A stretch of 64,000 bases of DNA. It comes from an uncultured Victivallis sp. (GTDB lineage Bacteria > Verrucomicrobiota > Lentisphaeria > Victivallales > Victivallaceae). The translations under genes and the position numbers were made by a program. Of this stretch, positions 26,013 through 34,337 are shown one piece after another (positions within the stretch are counted from its first letter, which is position 1; every line of letters starts with the position of its first letter). Below the pieces are notes generated by a model. The model was given only the letters and a program-made list of their open reading frames with translations. It ran no database searches and was not told the DNA's origin. Location: the NCBI GenBank assembly GCA_944389935.1, contig CALXOE010000008.1, positions 1 to 64,000 on the forward strand. Direction: 5' to 3'.

Positions 26013-27013
26013 TTTCCGCCTCCGGTCTTCGTCCCCGGGCAGAAACGGGAGTAATCGACGGCGGAGTCGATGAGTTCGTACTTCCGGAAGACCTTGACCG
26101 CAAAATCGTAGTCTCCGCGCTGGAGTATTCCCGACTGCGGTCCCTCCAGGGCGAGGGAGCTGCCGTAGAGTTTGAACATCCAGAGCTGATGGGCCGGATC
26201 GAAACGGCTGTTGTCACGGTCGCAATATTTCCGGACATAAGCGAGCGCCTGTTCCGGATTGCGCAGCGCTTCGCGCCATCCCTCCAGAATCGCCTTGCCC
26301 AGAGCCGCCGACACTTCAGGGGCGGCTTTCTGGGTCGATTCGAGAGTGTAAAGGCCGTCTTCCGGGATATTCATCCGGTTGTCGCGCAACCGGAAACAGA
26401 CAAGTTCATCCGGTTCGTATCCTGCGGCGAGGAGCTGGTAGTATTCGTTATATTCCATGGCGCAGATCACATCGGCCGCCCCCCAGAGGAAGAGACCGAT
26501 CCCGGTGTTCATCGGGATGATGCTGCCGTTGATCTTCCGTTCCCGCAGAAAAGCGAGCGGAACCGCGCCGAAGTCCACTTTCCAGACCGCGAAACGGCGC
26601 GGCTTGCCGGAGGGAGTGGGGCTGCTGAGGTCCGCAAGCGTCTCGATGCCGTTCCCCGCGGCGGTGATGAGCATGACCATCGACTCTTTTCCGAGCTGGC
26701 AGACATTCACGAGCGGGACTCCTTTTGAGCGTTCCACGAGCGCGGTCCCGAGCGAGGCGATGATGAAATCCGAGTGTTTCGAGGTGAGATAATCGACGAT
26801 TGAAAGTTCGGCGGTCTTGTGGCGGATCTCCACGTCCAGCCCGTATTTCGCGAAGATTCCCGCCTCTTTCGCGTAATAGATTCCCGCGAACTGCGCCTGA
26901 GGCTGCCAGGTCATCGTGATGCTCACGGTGCGGTTTTCGGCAGCGGCTCCCGCCGCCGCAAAAAGCAGCGCAAGAACCGCCGGAAAAACACGTATGCCGC
27001 TGAACAGTTTCAT
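26009..27013 (-). CDS. NMT1/THI5-type periplasmic substrate-binding protein
   Basis: 334 residues with a signal peptide (MKLFSGIRVFPAVLALLFAA, cleavage near AAA). The mature part starts TMTWQPQAQFAGIYYAKEAG, the classic opening of NMT1/THI5-like binding proteins for pyrimidine or sulfonate-type ligands. It continues with GLDVEIR and a lobe containing NTGIGLFLWGAADVICAMEY. No ABC permease or ATPase gene lies nearby. The 3' end overlaps the start of the SpoIIE-type receptor gene by four bases. A sensory rather than transport role is therefore plausible: it would deliver ligand to, or regulate, the phosphatase (inference). Confidence 0.88.
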   Translation of the reverse strand: MKLFSGIRVFPAVLALLFAAAGAAAENRTVSITMTWQPQAQFAGIYYAKEAGIFAKYGLDVEIRHKTAELSIVDYLTSKHSDFIIASLGTALVERSKGVPLVNVCQLGKESMVMLITAAGNGIETLADLSSPTPSGKPRRFAVWKVDFGAVPLAFLRERKINGSIIPMNTGIGLFLWGAADVICAMEYNEYYQLLAAGYEPDELVCFRLRDNRMNIPEDGLYTLESTQKAAPEVSAALGKAILEGWREALRNPEQALAYVRKYCDRDNSRFDPAHQLWMFKLYGSSLALEGPQSGILQRGDYDFAVKVFRKYELIDSAVDYSRFCPGTKTGGGK

Positions 27014-27035
27014 CGAATCTCCCTGAATGAAACGG

Positions 27036-27665
27036 TTACTGGATCAGCACCCGACGGAATTCGCAGGATGCCCTCGAATCATCCGGGAAAATCTGCGGGG
27101 ACATGGTTTTCAGTGTCTCCTCCCAAACGGAACCCGGGGCGGTGAACACCCAGATCGCCTCTGCTTTCCCGGGGGTCGTCTCCGGCAGGATCCGGGTCAG
27201 CCCGATGGGCAGCTTCCCATCCTCCGCAAGTTTCGGCAGATTAAGCGGATAAACGGCACGGAGCGTCTCCCCGGAGACGGAGAGCTTAACCAGCAGATGC
27301 CCCGGGACCATGGTCAGAGCCTCCGCAGCGGGCAACGTTTTCAGGGAGCGGATCATGCAGTCCGCATAGAGTTCGCCGTTCACCCTGAAGCACTGCGTGT
27401 AAAATGTGGAACGGTGAATGGTTTCCTCTCCCTCTTTTTCCGGGAACTGGGTGACTTTTGTCTCCCCGTTCTTTGCGATCTGAAGTTGCAGAAGATTGGT
27501 TTTCTGAGTTTTTCCTTGCAGTTTCTCGAGCCGCCAGAGTCCGACCAGCTCATCCGGGACGGGGATTTGATTTTCCGGCGTATAGTACGGTTTCAGAGAG
27601 ACGGACATACATCCTGAACAGCACAGAACCAGAAACAGCAGCGGCAAGCTCCGAAGAAATCTCAT
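27036..27665 (-). CDS. Lipoprotein of unknown function
   Basis: 209 residues. The N-terminus is a lipoprotein signal with a lipobox LCCSGC (Cys at about residue 19), so it should be lipid-anchored after Lgt/LspA processing. The body starts around PDELVGLWRLEKLQ, then alternates strand-like segments to FRRVLIQ. This resembles small lipocalin-like or DUF-type envelope lipoproteins, without a firm match. GGAGG lies 7 nt before the ATG. It is the first gene of the operon lipoprotein - binding protein - phosphatase, with 22 nt to the next gene. Confidence 0.75.
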   Translation of the reverse strand: MRFLRSLPLLFLVLCCSGCMSVSLKPYYTPENQIPVPDELVGLWRLEKLQGKTQKTNLLQLQIAKNGETKVTQFPEKEGEETIHRSTFYTQCFRVNGELYADCMIRSLKTLPAAEALTMVPGHLLVKLSVSGETLRAVYPLNLPKLAEDGKLPIGLTRILPETTPGKAEAIWVFTAPGSVWEETLKTMSPQIFPDDSRASCEFRRVLIQ

Positions 27666-27697
27666 ACTTACGCCTCCAGTGTTGAGTTTCCTTAATT

Positions 27698-27726
27698 AGT
27701 ATAACACGTGCGCGGGATTCCTGCAA
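27698..27726 (-). promoter_or_regulatory. Promoter for the lipoprotein - binding protein - phosphatase operon
   Basis: Minus strand TTGCAG (27721-27726) - 17 nt - TATACT (27698-27703), about 33 nt before the lipoprotein start. Confidence 0.65.
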
Positions 27727-27766
27727 GTCCGGGCGGCACAAAATGGGGAAACCTTCCGGAAATGTC

Positions 27767-27795
27767 TTGACAAACCAACCGATCCGGTCTACATT
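27767..27795 (+). promoter_or_regulatory. Promoter for the rnf operon
   Basis: TTGACA (27767-27772) - 17 nt - TACATT (27790-27795), about 57 nt before rnfA. It is the only perfect -35 hexamer I noted in the window. Confidence 0.7.
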
Positions 27796-27852
27796 AAATA
27801 CACTGTTGTGTTTTCTCGAAAATGCACTTAGGAAAGGGAAGGCAAAAAGGGA

Positions 27853-28443
27853 ATGAAGTATCTGGAACTAACCATCGGCGCGATCTTGGTCTACAATTTC
27901 GTGCTCTCGCGGTTCCTCGGGATCTGCCCGTTTCTCGGGGTATCCAAGCGGCTGGGAACCGCGCTTGGGATGTCCGGCGCAGTCATCTTCGTGATGACGA
28001 TCGCGTCGTTCATCACATCACTGGTCTACCGGCATCTGCTGCATTTCACGATCGGCGGGAAAGAGTATGACCTCTCGTTTCTGCAGGTGCTGCTGTTCAT
28101 CCTGATCATTGCGGGACTTGTGCAGCTCATCGAGATCATGCTTCAGAAGCTCAGCCCGAAACTTTATCAGGCGCTCGGCATCTATCTGCCGCTCATCACT
28201 ACGAACTGCGCCGTTCTCGGTGCGGCGACGATCAATGCCGACAGCAACTTCACGGTGCTCGAGGCGACGATTTTCGGTTTCTGCTCGGGGGTCGGATTCG
28301 CTTTGGCGCTGGTGCTCTTCTCGAGCCTGCGTGAGCGGCTCGACCTGGCCGAGGTTCCGAAACCGTTCCAGGGAACTCCGATCGCACTCATCACCGCCGG
28401 AATTCTGGCGATGGCGTTCGTCGGTTTTTCGGGACTCTGCTGA
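27853..28443 (+). CDS. rnfA: Rnf complex membrane subunit RnfA
   Basis: 196 residues with about six transmembrane helices. The start KYLELTIGAILVYNFVLSRF and the block YLPLITTNCAVLGAA around residue 115 are the RnfA/NqrE-type signatures, including the conserved Cys residues that hold an intramembrane iron-sulfur site with RnfE. It belongs to the membrane core of the ferredoxin:NAD oxidoreductase. First gene of rnfABCDGE, under the promoter at 27767-27795. Confidence 0.95.
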   Translation: MKYLELTIGAILVYNFVLSRFLGICPFLGVSKRLGTALGMSGAVIFVMTIASFITSLVYRHLLHFTIGGKEYDLSFLQVLLFILIIAGLVQLIEIMLQKLSPKLYQALGIYLPLITTNCAVLGAATINADSNFTVLEATIFGFCSGVGFALALVLFSSLRERLDLAEVPKPFQGTPIALITAGILAMAFVGFSGLC

Positions 28444-28461
28444 TACGGGGAGAGAGGAACG

Positions 28462-29307
28462 ATGAATACGATCATTCTGGCAATCATCCTGATGGCGGGA
28501 ACGGGTCTTGTTCTCGGCGTCGTCATCGGTATTTTCGCGAAACTTTTCCGGGTGGAGAGCGATCCGCGGGTCGATCTTGTGACCGAGCTGCTGCCCGGCG
28601 CAAACTGCGGCGGCTGCGGCACGGCGGGCTGTTCGGACTTCGCCAAGGCTGTGGTTTCCGGTCAGCTGCCCCCGTCGAAGTGCCCGGTTTCCTCGAGCGA
28701 GCAGGTCAGCGCGATTGCGCGGGCGCTCGGAATCGAGGCGGGCGAATCGTTTAAACAGAAAGCGGTGGTGCTCTGCGGCGGCGACCGCGAACAGACCATG
28801 CGTCTTGCCAGTTACAACGGCGTGGCCGACTGTGTGTCGGCGTCGCTGGTGGCGGGCGGTCCGAAAGGGTGTTCCTACGGCTGCCTCGGCATGGGATCCT
28901 GCGCCCGGAAGTGCCCGTTCGGCGCGATTGAGATGATCAACGGTCTCGCGGTGATTCACAGGGAACTCTGCGTCGGTTGCGGTACCTGCGTGGCGGTCTG
29001 CCCGCGCAACGTGATCAAACTCGTTCCCGCCGATGCCGAAGTTCATGTCTACTGCAACTCCCCGTTGAAGGCTCCGGCCAAGCGGCAGGTCTGCAAAGTC
29101 GCCTGCATCGGCTGCCGCAAGTGCCAGAAAGCCGCCCCTGACAAATTCATCATCGAGGGGTTCAAGGCGACGGTCAATTACGCCAATACCCCGCTGCCGA
29201 CTCAGGAGGATGTGCAGGCTGCGGGTTGTCCGACCGGAGCGTTGCTCTCTGCCGAAGAGCATCTCCGCATTGAAAAGCACGATCCGGAATGGAGCGCTGA
29301 GAAATGA
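28462..29307 (+). CDS. rnfB: Rnf complex ferredoxin-type subunit RnfB
   Basis: 281 residues. An N-terminal membrane helix (residues 3-25) precedes a 4Fe-4S domain with LLPGANCGGCGTAGCSDFA. Two ferredoxin-like clusters then follow, CLGMGSCARKCPFGAIEM and CVGCGTCVAVCPRNVIKL. The last motif near residue 215 reads CIGCRKCQKAAP; the final Cys-Pro of the family is replaced by Ala-Pro. RnfB takes electrons from reduced ferredoxin. It starts 18 nt after rnfA and overlaps rnfC by four bases. Confidence 0.95.
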   Translation: MNTIILAIILMAGTGLVLGVVIGIFAKLFRVESDPRVDLVTELLPGANCGGCGTAGCSDFAKAVVSGQLPPSKCPVSSSEQVSAIARALGIEAGESFKQKAVVLCGGDREQTMRLASYNGVADCVSASLVAGGPKGCSYGCLGMGSCARKCPFGAIEMINGLAVIHRELCVGCGTCVAVCPRNVIKLVPADAEVHVYCNSPLKAPAKRQVCKVACIGCRKCQKAAPDKFIIEGFKATVNYANTPLPTQEDVQAAGCPTGALLSAEEHLRIEKHDPEWSAEK

Positions 29308-30632
29308 GCAAGAGTTCCCGCAATGTCATGGGGTTCGATGGGGGAATTCATCCCTCCACCGACGGAAAGAGTCTGAGTTCGGGCAGCGCGGTGCGGCAGG
29401 CGCCGTTGCTCGACCGTTATACCGTGGTCATCTCCGAAAGCGTCGGCAAACCGCCGAAGCCGGTTGTGAAAGCCGGGGATGAGGTGAAGAAATACCAGCT
29501 GATCGCCGCTGCGGACGGGTTCGTCTCCGCGAATCTCCACTCTCCGACCAGCGGTAAAGTGGTCGGCATCGTCGACGTGCCCGGTGCGATGGGTACTCCG
29601 GTTCCGGCGATCCAGATCGAATCGGACGGAAAAGACGAACCGTGTGAACCGATGCCCGCGCTTGAATGGCGTACTGCGCCGGTTTCGGATCTGCTCAAGC
29701 GGATCTCCGACGCCGGTATCGTCGGCATGGGCGGTGCGGCGTTCCCGACGCATGTGAAACTCTCTCCTCCGCCGGAGAAAGAGGTCGATACGCTGATTCT
29801 GAACGGTGCCGAGTGCGAACCGTACCTGACCGCCGACCATCGTCTGATGCTCGAACAGCCCGGGAAAGTTCTGGAGGGAGCTGCCATTGCCGCGCGGATT
29901 CTCGGAGTGAAGAACATCTTCCTCGGGGTGGAGATCAACAAGCTCGATGCGATCGAGGCGCTGAACAAACATGCCGCCGAATTCGGCGTCACTGTGGTGG
30001 GATTGAAAGTTCAGTATCCGCAGGGGTCTGAAAAACAGCTCATCATGGCGATCACGGGGCGCGAGGTTCCGACCGGCGGGCTTCCGATGGATGCGCACTG
30101 CGTGGTGCAGAATGTCGGTACTGCGGCGGCCGTTGCCGATGCGGTGATTCGCGGCATTCCGCTCGTGGAGCGCATCACGACCGTCACCGGCGAAGTTGTG
30201 AAGAATCCCGGCAACTGGATGCTGAAGCTGGGCACTCCGGTCATCAAGGCGATCGAATTCGCCGGTGGCGTGACGGAGGAGCCGGGTAAACTCATCATGG
30301 GTGGTCCGATGATGGGTTTTGCGCAACGGAGTTTCGATGTGACGATCTGCAAGAACAGTTCGGGCGTGCTGCTGCTGCCGGTCTCCGAGAGTGTCGCCTA
30401 CGGTTCGACCAGCTGCATCCGCTGCGGACGGTGTGTTCAGGGCTGTCCGATGAATCTGCTGCCGTGTCTGCTCGGGAACGTGATTGAATCGGAACGGTTT
30501 GATCTCGCGGCTCAGAATCACGTCATGGACTGCCTGGAATGCGGCTCCTGCGCGTATGTCTGTCCGGCTCATCGTCCTCTGGTGCAGCATATGCGCCGCG
30601 CGAAAGCCGAAATCCGCAAACGCAAGAAATAA
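29304..30632 (+). CDS. rnfC: Rnf complex NADH/FMN and Fe-S subunit RnfC
   Basis: 442 residues. It opens with GFDGGIHPSTDGKSLSS and a lipoyl-like hairpin domain (SPTSGKVVGIVDV). The NADH/FMN-binding Rossmann-type region (GIVGMGGAAFPTHVKL, then LNGAECEPYLTADHRLM) follows. Two 4Fe-4S ferredoxin motifs (CIRCGRCVQGCP, CLECGSCAYVCP) lie near the end. This is the site of NAD reduction on the cytoplasmic face. Starts within the rnfB stop (ATGA overlap). Confidence 0.96.
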   Translation: MSKSSRNVMGFDGGIHPSTDGKSLSSGSAVRQAPLLDRYTVVISESVGKPPKPVVKAGDEVKKYQLIAAADGFVSANLHSPTSGKVVGIVDVPGAMGTPVPAIQIESDGKDEPCEPMPALEWRTAPVSDLLKRISDAGIVGMGGAAFPTHVKLSPPPEKEVDTLILNGAECEPYLTADHRLMLEQPGKVLEGAAIAARILGVKNIFLGVEINKLDAIEALNKHAAEFGVTVVGLKVQYPQGSEKQLIMAITGREVPTGGLPMDAHCVVQNVGTAAAVADAVIRGIPLVERITTVTGEVVKNPGNWMLKLGTPVIKAIEFAGGVTEEPGKLIMGGPMMGFAQRSFDVTICKNSSGVLLLPVSESVAYGSTSCIRCGRCVQGCPMNLLPCLLGNVIESERFDLAAQNHVMDCLECGSCAYVCPAHRPLVQHMRRAKAEIRKRKK

Positions 30633-30656
30633 CACTTTCGGGATCGAATCGTAATC

Positions 30657-31793
30657 ATGTCTGAAGAAATCAAAAACGAAATCAAACTTCCGACCGGCGA
30701 CAAGCTGGTTCTGAGTTCATCGCCCCACATCAAGGATTCCGACAGTGTGCGGCGGATCATGTACAAAGTTCTTCTCGCCCTGCTGCCGGCATGTGCGGCG
30801 GGTGTCTACTTCTTCGGCTGGCGCGCGGCGTTGGTGATGGTTCTCACGATGGCGTTCTGCGTCGGTGCCGAGGCGCTCTGGTGCTGGCTGGCGAAAAAAC
30901 CGGTCGTCGGGACGATCTCCGATGGAAGCGCAGCGGTGACGGGTCTGCTGCTGGCATTGAATCTGCCGCCGAACATCCCGTTCTGGGTCTGCCTGATCGG
31001 TGCGTTTCTCGCGATCTGGCTGGCGAAGCAGGTGTTCGGCGGAATCGGCAACAATCCGTTCAACCCGGCGCTGGTGGCGCGGGTCGGGCTGCTGATTGCG
31101 TTGCCGGCGCTCATGACCTGGTGGAGTCCGGCCCGCGGAATGAGTCCGACGGCGCCGGATGCCGAACTCTGGTATTCGCCGTCGACCATTCGGGCGGCGA
31201 AGTCGGTCGACGCGGAGAGCCATGCGACGCCGCTGGATTCCATCAGTTGCGCGACGCCGCTCGGCGTGGTCGGTACCACGAAGAAGATCATGGGGAAATC
31301 GATTGAGGCGCAGGAGAATTTCGCCGCGGTCGCGAGCAACGAGCAGATGGTTCGATACTTCCTCGGGTGCAAGGCGGGCTGTATCGGTGAGACGAGTGTT
31401 CTGGCGCTGCTGATCGGCGGGGTGATTCTCGTGCTTTTCAAGCTCATCAACTGGCGGGTTCCGGTGGTATTTGTCGGCACGGTTGCCGTGTTCACCGGGA
31501 TCGTCAACTACTTCTGCCCGGGGGTGACGCCGCCGCCGCTCTTCCACATTCTGACGGGCGGGCTCATGCTCGGGGCGATATTTATGGCGACGGACATGGT
31601 GACCAGTCCGATCACATCGACAGGTTGCATCGTTTTCGCGTTCGGCTGCGGTGTGATTACGACGGTGATCCGCATCTGGGGGAACTATCCGGAGGGGGTC
31701 AGTTTCTCGATTCTGTTCATGAATGCGCTTGTGCCGCTCATCGACCGCTTCTGCACGGTGCGGCCGTTCGGTTATGTGGCGAAACGGGGGTAA
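30657..31793 (+). CDS. rnfD: Rnf complex membrane flavoprotein RnfD
   Basis: 378 residues with about ten hydrophobic segments and a short hydrophilic N-terminus (SSPHIKDSDSVRRIMYKVLL). The membrane part contains FGGIGNNPFNPALVARV and the covalent-FMN region. Two closely spaced SxATPL motifs (SHATPL, then SCATPL) are seen near residues 188-205, where one is expected to carry the flavin Thr. It is part of the ion-pumping membrane core. It follows rnfC by 24 nt and precedes rnfG by 6 nt. Confidence 0.94.
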   Translation: MSEEIKNEIKLPTGDKLVLSSSPHIKDSDSVRRIMYKVLLALLPACAAGVYFFGWRAALVMVLTMAFCVGAEALWCWLAKKPVVGTISDGSAAVTGLLLALNLPPNIPFWVCLIGAFLAIWLAKQVFGGIGNNPFNPALVARVGLLIALPALMTWWSPARGMSPTAPDAELWYSPSTIRAAKSVDAESHATPLDSISCATPLGVVGTTKKIMGKSIEAQENFAAVASNEQMVRYFLGCKAGCIGETSVLALLIGGVILVLFKLINWRVPVVFVGTVAVFTGIVNYFCPGVTPPPLFHILTGGLMLGAIFMATDMVTSPITSTGCIVFAFGCGVITTVIRIWGNYPEGVSFSILFMNALVPLIDRFCTVRPFGYVAKRG

Positions 31794-31799
31794 GCGGAA

Positions 31800-32474
31800 A
31801 TGAATCTCAAGAATACGGAAAACTTCTTCGTTCTCGGTCTTTTTCTCGCGGTGCTCGGGCTGATCTCAGCGGTGCTGCTTGCGGTCTTCTCGGATATTGT
31901 GAGCGAGCCGATTGCTGCGGCGGAGCTGCGCACCACGAACGAGGCGCTCAGGCAGATTCTGCCGGCATTTGACAACCAGCCGTCGGAAAACAAACTTATG
32001 CTCCGGCAGGGTGATATGGAGATCACGTTCATGGGTGCGGTGAAAGACGGCAAGCTCATCGCTGTGGCGGCGAGCGGCGCCTGCAAGGGATACGCCGCTC
32101 CGGTGCAGGGGTTGATCGGATTTGACCTCGACGGCAAGATCCGGGCGGTGCTGATTACGAAGCAGAATGAAACCCCCGGACTCGGAGCGAATGTCTGTCA
32201 GCGCCAGTTCAAAAAGACGATCTTCAATCTGTTCGAGAAGCGTCCAGAGGGAATTGCCCCGAACTCGTTCCTCGATCAATTCAACGGCAAGAGCGCAGTG
32301 AAAGGGAAAAACTGGAAAGTCCGGAAAGATGGCGGACGGATTGACTACGTTTCCGGTGCGACGGTCACAAGCCGGGCGATCACGGAACTGGCCGATTCGG
32401 TTGCGCAGTGCTTTCTCGCGAACCGGGCGGAAATCATCGCAAAACTTTCTCCGGCGGGAGGGAATGAAAAATGA
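31800..32474 (+). CDS. rnfG: Rnf complex FMN-bearing subunit RnfG
   Basis: 224 residues. One membrane helix near residues 12-34 is followed by an extracytoplasmic FMN-binding domain. The covalent FMN attachment motif SGATVTS is visible near residue 183, preceded by NETPGLGANVCQRQF. It relays electrons on the outer side of the membrane between the core and RnfC/B. The stop overlaps rnfE by four bases. Confidence 0.95.
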   Translation: MNLKNTENFFVLGLFLAVLGLISAVLLAVFSDIVSEPIAAAELRTTNEALRQILPAFDNQPSENKLMLRQGDMEITFMGAVKDGKLIAVAASGACKGYAAPVQGLIGFDLDGKIRAVLITKQNETPGLGANVCQRQFKKTIFNLFEKRPEGIAPNSFLDQFNGKSAVKGKNWKVRKDGGRIDYVSGATVTSRAITELADSVAQCFLANRAEIIAKLSPAGGNEK

Positions 32475-33157
32475 GTATGCTGTCTGATTTCACCAAGGGA
32501 ATCTGGAAAGAGAACCCCGTGCTCGTGCTTCTGCTCGGAACCTGTCCGACGCTGGCGGTCACGAGCAGTGCGACGAACGGCCTCGGCATGGGGCTTGCGA
32601 CGACGGGTGTGCTGTTCGGCAGCAACCTTGTGATCTCGCTGATCGCGGGAATCGTGCCGAAGAAAGTGCGTATCCCGGTTTACATCGTGGTGATCGCGAC
32701 ATTTGTGACGATCGTCGATCTGCTGATGAAAGCGTATGCGCCGCCCGCGCTTTACGCCGCGCTCGGCATTTTCATCCCGCTCATCGTTGTGAACTGCATC
32801 GTGCTCGGCCGCGCGGAGGCATTCGCGTCGAAGAACGGTCCGGTCCGCTCGATGCTCGACGGTGTCGGCATGGGGCTCGGCTTTACGCTGACGCTGACGA
32901 TGCTCGGCGTGCTGCGTGAGTTTCTGAGCACCGGGGCGGTGTTCGAGACGAAAATCATCACGGCGTGGACGACCGACTTCCTGCTGCCGTCGGCGGCGCC
33001 CGGCGCGTTCATTCTGGTCGGTTCCATCCTGGCTCTCAAGAACTATTCGAACTACCGGAAAGCGGTCAAGGCAGGGAAACTTTACGTCCCGCCGAAAGGG
33101 CTCGACTGCCGCCACTGCAATATCTGCTCCGCGCACCTCGAAGAGGACGAAAAGTAA
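32471..33157 (+). CDS. rnfE: Rnf complex membrane subunit RnfE
   Basis: 228 residues with six hydrophobic segments. The opening DFTKGIWKENPVLVLLLGTC and the block IFIPLIVVNCIVLGRAEAF are RnfE/NqrD-type signatures, with the conserved Cys pairing with RnfA. A C-terminal extension after about residue 205 carries three Cys residues (LDCRHCNICS), which is more than is usual. It is the last gene of rnfABCDGE, starting inside rnfG, and is followed by a terminator-like hairpin. Confidence 0.94.
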   Translation: MSMLSDFTKGIWKENPVLVLLLGTCPTLAVTSSATNGLGMGLATTGVLFGSNLVISLIAGIVPKKVRIPVYIVVIATFVTIVDLLMKAYAPPALYAALGIFIPLIVVNCIVLGRAEAFASKNGPVRSMLDGVGMGLGFTLTLTMLGVLREFLSTGAVFETKIITAWTTDFLLPSAAPGAFILVGSILALKNYSNYRKAVKAGKLYVPPKGLDCRHCNICSAHLEEDEK

Positions 33158-33165
33158 AAGGGATG

Positions 33166-33213
33166 GCGAAACAGCGGACCGGGGAAGAGCAGTTTCCGCG
33201 GTTCGCTTTTTTT
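33166..33213 (+). terminator. Imperfect terminator between rnfE and pdxB
   Basis: GCGAA pairs with TTCGC and GCGGA with TCCGC across a small internal loop. Seven T residues follow directly (33207-33213). pdxB begins 20 nt later, so read-through may occur. Confidence 0.6.
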
Positions 33214-33233
33214 GTTGAATCGGGAGGTTCGGA

Positions 33234-34337
33234 ATGAAGATTGTTGCCGATGACAGGATTCCGTTTCTGAGAGGGGTGCTCGAGCCGTATGCCGAGGTGG
33301 TCTATCTGCCGGGCGGGGCGATTGCGCCCGGTGATCTGCGCGATGCGGATGCGCTCATCACCCGCACCCGTACGCGCTGCAACGAGCAGCTGCTCGCGGG
33401 GTCGCGTGTACGGTTTATCGCGACCGCGACGATCGGCTTCGATCATATTGACACGGACTATCTCGAACGTGCCGGAATCGCCTGGACGAGCGCGCCGGGC
33501 TGCAACGCCGCAAGTGTGGCGCAGTACATCAGCAGCGCTCTGGTTTCATCGGGCGGCGATCTGCATGGAAAGACGCTCGGTGTCGTCGGCGTCGGCAATG
33601 TCGGATCGAAAGTCGCCGCTCTCGGTGAGATGCTCGGCATGCGCGTGCTGCGGAACGATCCGCCGCGGGCTGAACGGGAGGGAGCGGACGGTTTCACGGA
33701 ACTTCCTGAACTGCTGTCGGAATCGGATTTCGTCACGCTCCATACGCCGTTGACGCGGGACGGAGCGCATCCGACGTTTCACCTCTGCAATGCGGCGTTT
33801 CTCGCCGGAATGAAGCGGAATGCGCAACTCTTCAACAGCGGGCGTGGTGAAGTCGTCGATTCCGCCGCGCTGAAAACAGCGCTGAAAACCGGGCGAATTG
33901 CGGGTGCGGTGCTCGACGTCTGGGAGAATGAACCCGGGATCGACCGCGAACTGTTGAATCGCGTACGAATCGGCACGCCGCACATCGCCGGATATTCGAC
34001 CGACGGCAAGGCGAACGGAACGGCGATGTCGGTCCGGGCAATCGCAAACTTTTTCGGAATCGCGGAACTTCGGAACTGGCATCCGGCCCGGTTGCCGGAA
34101 CCGGAGCAGCCGGTGGTCGTGCTTGACCCGGAAGATTCCGCCATGCGGCAGATCGTCCGGGCTCTGCTGCACACCTATGAGATCGGTTTTGATGACCGGA
34201 ATCTGCGCAACGATCCGGCCGGATTTGAGACCCAGCGCGGTCGTTACCGGGTGCGTCGGGAGTTCCCCGCGTTCACGGTGCGCAATGCGTCGCCGGAAGC
34301 GCGGGCGATACTCGAGAAGCTCGGATTCAACTTTTGA
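33234..34337 (+). CDS. pdxB: 4-phosphoerythronate dehydrogenase
   Basis: 367 residues of the D-isomer 2-hydroxyacid dehydrogenase family. MKIVADDRIPFLRGVLEPYA and TATIGFDHIDTDYLERAGI with PGCNAASVAQYI are PdxB signatures. The NAD-binding loop is GVVGVGNVGSKVA near residue 117. Catalytic Arg, Glu and His positions fall in NSGRGEVVD, NEPG and GTPHIAGYS. A C-terminal dimerisation domain of about 70 residues follows. It acts in the pyridoxal-phosphate route through erythrose-4-phosphate. The 3' end overlaps the convergent nnr gene by 11 bp. Confidence 0.93.
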   Translation: MKIVADDRIPFLRGVLEPYAEVVYLPGGAIAPGDLRDADALITRTRTRCNEQLLAGSRVRFIATATIGFDHIDTDYLERAGIAWTSAPGCNAASVAQYISSALVSSGGDLHGKTLGVVGVGNVGSKVAALGEMLGMRVLRNDPPRAEREGADGFTELPELLSESDFVTLHTPLTRDGAHPTFHLCNAAFLAGMKRNAQLFNSGRGEVVDSAALKTALKTGRIAGAVLDVWENEPGIDRELLNRVRIGTPHIAGYSTDGKANGTAMSVRAIANFFGIAELRNWHPARLPEPEQPVVVLDPEDSAMRQIVRALLHTYEIGFDDRNLRNDPAGFETQRGRYRVRREFPAFTVRNASPEARAILEKLGFNF

